A DNA stretch of 10,272 bases, taken from NCBI GenBank assembly GCA_020442965.1, contig JAGRJB010000096.1, forward strand, positions 1 through 10,272. Reading direction: 5' to 3'. Source of the DNA: Pseudomonadales bacterium. GTDB taxonomy: Bacteria > Pseudomonadota > Gammaproteobacteria > Steroidobacterales > Steroidobacteraceae. The notes under the pieces are model-generated. The model did no database searches. It was not told the DNA's origin and saw nothing but the letters and a program-made list of their open reading frames with translations. Shown in pieces: positions 6,857 to 10,272 of the stretch. Each line of letters starts with the position of its first letter. Position 1 is the stretch's first letter. A program made the translations under genes and the position numbers.

Positions 6857-8025
6857 CCGCACGCGCACCTTACGCAGGAGTTGCGATCGCGGTTCCGGTC
6901 ACAGAACCGTATGTGCGCTATTCGATTCGCAGTGCCCATTGGTTTGTTGCAAGCGTACTGGCGAAGCTGCTGCAGCAATCGGGATTGGAGAAATTGGCGA
7001 TCGATGGCTTGTGCGTTTCGAGCTTCCTGCTGGCGCCAGATTCGGCAGTCGGTCTGACGCAGAACCTCGGCATGTCGCCGCGGTGGCTGGATCACGTTCC
7101 GATGGGAGGGGCCAGTGCTGTCGTTGCGTTGCGCCGCGCCGCGCGCGCGGTGCAGGCTGGCGACGCGGACGTTGTGGCGTGCATCGCAGGCGACACGAAT
7201 CACGTGGATTCTTTCCGCGCGACGCTCGGCAATTTCAGTCAGTTTGCGCGCGATGCGGTTTATCCATACGGGGCGGGCGGGCCTAACGCGAGCTTCGCGT
7301 TCCTCACGGACTACTACATGCGAACGACCGGCGCGCAGCGCGCGGATTTCGGTAAACTCTGCGTTGCGCAACGTGACAACGCGCTCTCGAATCCGCTGGC
7401 GCTCTTCAAGCAGCGGTTGACGCTGGAGCAGTACCTCGTTGCGCGTCCGATCGCGGTGCCGCTACACCTTTACGATTGCGTGATGCCATGTGCCGGCGGC
7501 GAGGGTGTACTGGTCATGAGTACCGATCGCGCCCAGAGCTTGCGACTGCCGTACGTGAATCTGTTGGGTGCGATCGAGCGACACAATGCCTATCCGGAGG
7601 ATCCGATTCAGATGCGCGGCGGCTGGGCGGTCGATCGCGACGATCTCTATGCGCAAGCCGGTCTAGGGCCGGCCGACATGGACTTGCTCGAACTGTATGA
7701 CGACTACCCGGTCATCAATGCGATGCAGCTCGAGGATCTCGGCTTCTGCGCCAAAGGTGAGGCGCCGCAGTTCATTCGCAAGAACACCTTCACCACCACC
7801 GGTACGATGCCGTTGAATACCAGCGGTGGGCAGCTTTCTGTCGGGCAGGCGGGCGCTGCGGGCGGTTACCTTGGGCTCGTCGAAGCGGTGCGGCAGCTGA
7901 CGGGACAGCCGCTCGGTGAGGCGGTGCCGAATGCGCGGCACGCACTTGTTAGCGGCTTTGGCATGATCAACTACGACCGCGGTCTGTGCAGCGGCGCGCT
8001 CGTATTGTCGCGGGGTGATGCGTGA
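6853..8025 (+). CDS. Thiolase-like protein lacking canonical Cys and His (SCP-x/Ltp-type), putative CoA-ester C-C lyase
   Basis: A 390-residue thiolase-superfamily protein of the non-canonical group that works with DUF35 partners. Motifs: PMGGASAVVALRRAARAV (83-100), the nucleophile loop; AGDTNHVDSF (112-121); LELYDDYPV (279-287); NTSGGQLSVGQAGAAGG (322-338), matching the NxxGGxxxxGHP loop; and SGFGMINYDRGLCSGALVL (367-385). The usual nucleophilic Cys is replaced by Gly (Gly86 by alignment) and the GHP His by Gln332, while the last-loop Cys379 remains. Canonical thiolysis through an acyl-Cys is therefore unlikely. In the Ltp2-ChsH2(DUF35) aldolase of steroid side-chain degradation, a Cys-less thiolase fold performs retro-aldol cleavage using tyrosines; Tyr282 here may match one of these, but the second catalytic position appears to be Gln332. 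The GTG start overlaps the ligase stop (GTGA), and the next gene begins inside this stop codon. Retro-aldol or retro-Claisen activity on a CoA ester is an inference. Confidence 0.82.
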   Translation: MTARAPYAGVAIAVPVTEPYVRYSIRSAHWFVASVLAKLLQQSGLEKLAIDGLCVSSFLLAPDSAVGLTQNLGMSPRWLDHVPMGGASAVVALRRAARAVQAGDADVVACIAGDTNHVDSFRATLGNFSQFARDAVYPYGAGGPNASFAFLTDYYMRTTGAQRADFGKLCVAQRDNALSNPLALFKQRLTLEQYLVARPIAVPLHLYDCVMPCAGGEGVLVMSTDRAQSLRLPYVNLLGAIERHNAYPEDPIQMRGGWAVDRDDLYAQAGLGPADMDLLELYDDYPVINAMQLEDLGFCAKGEAPQFIRKNTFTTTGTMPLNTSGGQLSVGQAGAAGGYLGLVEAVRQLTGQPLGEAVPNARHALVSGFGMINYDRGLCSGALVLSRGDA

Positions 8026-9269
8026 CATCACCGCTCGCGCGGCCAGGGCGCAAGAATCCGCTCATGCGGACGCGCTTGCCGCTGTTGCCGCCCGCGCATC
8101 GCAGCCGCGTGGCACTTGGTATGACGGCGGCCGCCGCCGAGGGTCGCTTCGAGTTGCAGCGGTGCGCCGCGTGCGACGCGGTACAGTATCCACCGCGCGA
8201 GACGTGCCACCGCTGCTTGAGTGACCGCTTGCACTGGCAGCTGGTTGGCGGCGGTGGCGAACTCATCTCCCATACTTCAGTTCTGCACAGTCACGATCCG
8301 TATTTTCGCGAACGAGTACCGTGGCGACTTGGCTTGGTCAAGCTTGACTGCGGGCCGGTGCTCGTCGTGCACTTGCACGGGGATGTCGCGCCTGCGCCGC
8401 AACGCTTGCGTGTTGGTGCGTGGCTCGATCGGGCTGGTACGGCGGTGTTAGTAGGTTTGCCGGAGAAGGATGTGCCGAACATGGCAGATGATCGACAACT
8501 GCGGGAACTAACGTGCGATCCAAAGTTCCGCAAGGTACTCGTCACCGACGGCAAGACGGCCGTAGGTCAGGCGCTCGTGAGCGCGTTGGCGCAGGCGGGC
8601 GCAGACTTGATCTGGGTCGGACACTCCGAGCCGTGGAAACACGTGGCGGGTCTTGCCGCAGTGGCGAACCTGCCGCAGGTGACGTTGCTGCCACTGGACG
8701 TGACCAATGCTCGTTCGGTCGCGGAGACGGCGGCCGAGATCGGCGCCAAGGTCGACATCCTGGTCAATACCGCTGAGTTTCATCGCGCGCAGGGCATCGC
8801 TTCCCGTCATGGTACCGAGGTCGCGCGCGCCGAAATGGATGTTAACTACTTTGGTTTGCTGCGCCTCGCACAGGAGTTCGGCCCGGCGATGCGCGCTCGA
8901 GCAGCCGACGGACCAACGAGCGCCACGGCCTGGGTGAATCTGCTGTCGATCTTTGCGCTCAGCAATTTCCCGGCCCACGGAACCTTCTCTGCCTCGAAGG
9001 CCGCGGCACTATCGCTGGCGCAGTGTCTGCGCGCGGAGATGCAGCCCGCCGGCCTGCGCGTCATCAACCTCTTTCCGGGGCCGATCGACGATGAGTGGAA
9101 TCAGCTCTTACCGCCACCAAAGATCGCTCCCGCGGCAATCGCCAAAGCGGTGATCGCGGCGCTGCGTGACGGCGTGGAGGATGTCTATCCCGGCGATGTC
9201 GCAGAGGAATGGCGCGCGCGCTTCCGCGACAACCCGAAAGTGCTTGAACGCGAACTCGCGGCGAGCTGA
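8022..9269 (+). CDS. Fusion: DUF35 zinc-ribbon/OB-fold domain + degenerate SDR domain
   Basis: A 415-residue two-domain protein. Residues about 20-150 are a DUF35 acyl-CoA-associated module: LPLLPPAHRSRVAL leads into a zinc ribbon with Cys48-x2-Cys51 and Cys62-x2-Cys65 (RCAACDAVQYPPRETCHRC), then an OB-fold (75-148). Residues about 168-400 are a short-chain dehydrogenase/reductase domain, recognisable from VLVTDGKTAVGQAL (172-185), PLDVTNARSVAE (224-235), VDILVNTAE (244-252), VNLLSIFAL (305-313), FSASKAAALSLAQCLRAE (322-339) and RVINLFPGPI (346-355). The SDR catalytic set is incomplete: Ser309 and Lys326 are kept, but the Tyr of YxxxK is Phe322 (codon TTC); NNAG has become NTAE; and the first Gly of TGxxxGxG is Asp176. 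It is probably an inactive, structural SDR. The start GTG overlaps the thiolase stop (GTGA) behind GGGGTGA; an ATG at 8064 is an alternative. The DUF35 part should bind the thiolase-like protein, and the SDR part may pair with the SDR of the next gene. Confidence 0.85.
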   Translation: MTSPLARPGRKNPLMRTRLPLLPPAHRSRVALGMTAAAAEGRFELQRCAACDAVQYPPRETCHRCLSDRLHWQLVGGGGELISHTSVLHSHDPYFRERVPWRLGLVKLDCGPVLVVHLHGDVAPAPQRLRVGAWLDRAGTAVLVGLPEKDVPNMADDRQLRELTCDPKFRKVLVTDGKTAVGQALVSALAQAGADLIWVGHSEPWKHVAGLAAVANLPQVTLLPLDVTNARSVAETAAEIGAKVDILVNTAEFHRAQGIASRHGTEVARAEMDVNYFGLLRLAQEFGPAMRARAADGPTSATAWVNLLSIFALSNFPAHGTFSASKAAALSLAQCLRAEMQPAGLRVINLFPGPIDDEWNQLLPPPKIAPAAIAKAVIAALRDGVEDVYPGDVAEEWRARFRDNPKVLERELAAS

Positions 9270-9281
9270 GGGAGCAATGCG

Positions 9282-10019
9282 ATGACGCACGCTAACAAAA
9301 TGACCGCGCTTGTCACGGGCGGCAGTACCGGCATAGGGCTCGCAATCTGTCGCGCGCTGCTCGAGTCGGGGTACGATGTAATTGCGTTGTCGAGACGCCC
9401 GGCCGGCATTGATTCGCCGCGATTGCGCTCGGTCATCGTCGATCTGAGCGATGCGCAGGCGACGGCCGAAGTCGCGCGCGCGATAGCCGCTACCACCGCT
9501 ATCACGACGATCGTGCACAACGCGGGCGCCACACGTGAGAAACTGGTTGAGGACGTTCAGCTGCAAGATATCGAGGCACTGACCCATCTGCATTTGTCCG
9601 CACCCTTGGCATTGCTGCAGGCCAATCTGCCTGCCATGAAGACGGCCCGCTATGGGCGAGTTGTACTCATCGCGAGCCGAGCGATGCTTGGCCTCGCGCG
9701 CCGTACGGCCTATGCCGCGACCAAGGCGGGAATGGTAGGTCTCGCGCGCACCTGGGCGTTGGAACTCGGCTCGCATGGCGTCACGGTGAACGTCGTGGCG
9801 CCGGGGCCCATCGAGGAAACCGAAATGTACGACCTGGTGCTCGGTGACGATCAGGAACGGCGAGCGCGGCTCGCCAAGAGTATTCCGGTTGGTCGGGTCG
9901 GGCGTCCCGATGACGTGGCTCGGGCTGTGTCTTTTTTTGTCGCTCCCGCTAACAGCTTTGTCACCGGTCAAACGCTGTTCGTTTGCGGCGGAGCGTCGGT
10001 TGGTAGCCTGACGATTTGA
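9282..10019 (+). CDS. SDR-family NAD(P)-dependent dehydrogenase, catalytically intact
   Basis: A 245-residue classical SDR (FabG-like). The Rossmann motif is TGGSTGIG (12-19), the adenine-ring-stabilising motif VDLSD (53-57), the NAG motif HNAG (79-82), and the catalytic set Ser132, Tyr144 and Lys148 (YAATK). APGPIEE (173-179) follows strand beta-6, and the C-terminal VTGQTLFVCGG (227-237) is typical. It would oxidise a hydroxyl or reduce a ketone; here it most likely oxidises a cis-diol from the Rieske oxygenase or a beta-hydroxyacyl-CoA for cleavage by the thiolase-like protein. The ATG at 9282 has GAGGGAGC (9268-9275) at good spacing and lies 12 bases after the fusion gene. Cofactor preference is uncertain: SRR at 37-39 after strand beta-2 hints at NADP, as Arg residues there often contact the phosphate. 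It contrasts with the degenerate SDR domain encoded just upstream. Confidence 0.9.
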   Translation: MTHANKMTALVTGGSTGIGLAICRALLESGYDVIALSRRPAGIDSPRLRSVIVDLSDAQATAEVARAIAATTAITTIVHNAGATREKLVEDVQLQDIEALTHLHLSAPLALLQANLPAMKTARYGRVVLIASRAMLGLARRTAYAATKAGMVGLARTWALELGSHGVTVNVVAPGPIEETEMYDLVLGDDQERRARLAKSIPVGRVGRPDDVARAVSFFVAPANSFVTGQTLFVCGGASVGSLTI

Positions 10020-10031
10020 GGATCAGCACGC

Positions 10032-10272
10032 ATGAGTAACAGTACGTTGGGCCGCCTGGCGCGCGAGCTTTCGAGCGGCCGAATACGAGTCATCGACCTG
10101 ACGCAGACCCTGGCACCCGAATTTCCGCAGATCGCGTTGGCACCGGAGTTGGGCCAGTGTTGGCCGTTCAGGCTTGAAGAAGTGTCGCGCTATGACGAGC
10201 GTGGCCCGGCTTGGTACTGGAACAATTTCTCCTGCGGCGAGCATTCCGGCACGCATTTCGATGCGCCGATCC
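10032..10272 (+). CDS. Cyclase-family (kynurenine formamidase-like) metal hydrolase, N-terminal part only
   Basis: Eighty codons are visible before the right edge. The ATG at 10032 follows GAGGAT (10018-10023) at 8 bases and lies 12 bases after the SDR stop, so it continues the operon. VIDLTQTLAPEFP (20-32) is the usual N-terminal block of the cyclase family, and EHSGTHFDAPI (70-80) is the family's metal-binding motif HxGTHxDxP in the form His71-Ser-Gly-Thr-His75-Phe-Asp77-Ala-Pro79. Members hydrolyse amides, lactones or cyclic compounds (for example kynurenine formamidase and isatin hydrolase), usually with Mn or Zn. In this operon, hydrolysis of a lactone or a ring intermediate made by the oxygenase/dehydrogenase steps would fit, but the substrate is not evident. 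It has no signal peptide. The remaining, larger part of the protein is outside the window. Confidence 0.85.
   Translation, partial: MSNSTLGRLARELSSGRIRVIDLTQTLAPEFPQIALAPELGQCWPFRLEEVSRYDERGPAWYWNNFSCGEHSGTHFDAPI

Noticed and set aside
9108..9971. 287-codon leftward frame opposite the SDR gene
   Set aside because: It is antisense to the fusion end and the intact SDR, with no recognisable motif; shadow frame.
1..10272. tRNA or rRNA genes, CRISPR arrays, insertion sequences, integrase or transposase genes
   Set aside because: None seen on either strand: no spaced direct repeats, no terminal inverted repeats, no recombinase motifs.

Overview
The window is GC-rich bacterial DNA (judged by eye, roughly 60% or more) with tightly packed genes, frequent GTG starts and Shine-Dalgarno sequences. 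Gene content suggests an aerobic proteobacterium that degrades aromatic or polycyclic carboxylic acids. A gammaproteobacterium of the Steroidobacter/Nevskiales/Xanthomonadales kind is my best guess, but this is inference from gene content only.

Layout. Positions 1-1422 hold a leftward pair: the N-terminus of a secreted S9-type peptidase (cut by the window edge) and, upstream of it, a HisC-like PLP aminotransferase with a twin-arginine signal. A short divergent region (1423-1520) carries a sigma70-like promoter for the leftward pair, with an inverted repeat inside its spacer. Rightward from 1521 come a small MazG-type nucleotide pyrophosphohydrolase and, 15 bases later, an HsaA-like flavin-dependent monooxygenase. 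Positions 3072-3399 are gene-free; they contain a candidate operator palindrome and, on the minus strand, what may be the decayed tail of a Rieske ferredoxin. From 3400 to the right edge runs a seven-gene operon: Rieske oxygenase alpha, Rieske oxygenase beta, acyl-CoA ligase, thiolase-like protein, a fusion of a DUF35 (zinc ribbon/OB-fold) domain to a degenerate SDR domain, a normal SDR dehydrogenase, and a cyclase-family hydrolase (partial). The first five are joined by four 4-base stop/start overlaps (ATGA once, GTGA three times); the last two are separated by 12-base gaps.

How they may work together (inference). The Rieske pair oxygenates an aromatic ring or related substrate, the ligase makes a CoA thioester, an SDR oxidises a hydroxyl, the thiolase-like/DUF35 pair makes or breaks a C-C bond, and the cyclase-family enzyme hydrolyses a ring or an ester-like bond. 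No ring-cleavage dioxygenase, Rieske ferredoxin, Rieske reductase or flavin reductase is seen in the window, so these partners must be elsewhere.

The most notable point is the module at 6853-10019. The thiolase-like protein has lost the canonical Cys and His. The next protein fuses DUF35 to an SDR domain whose catalytic Tyr is Phe and whose cofactor motifs are altered. The gene after it encodes an SDR with all motifs intact. This order recalls the bbsA/B/C/D set of anaerobic toluene degradation (DUF35, thiolase, pseudoenzyme SDR, active SDR), but with the DUF35 and pseudo-SDR parts fused in one chain and placed in an oxygenase operon. It could be a single dehydrogenase plus C-C lyase complex.
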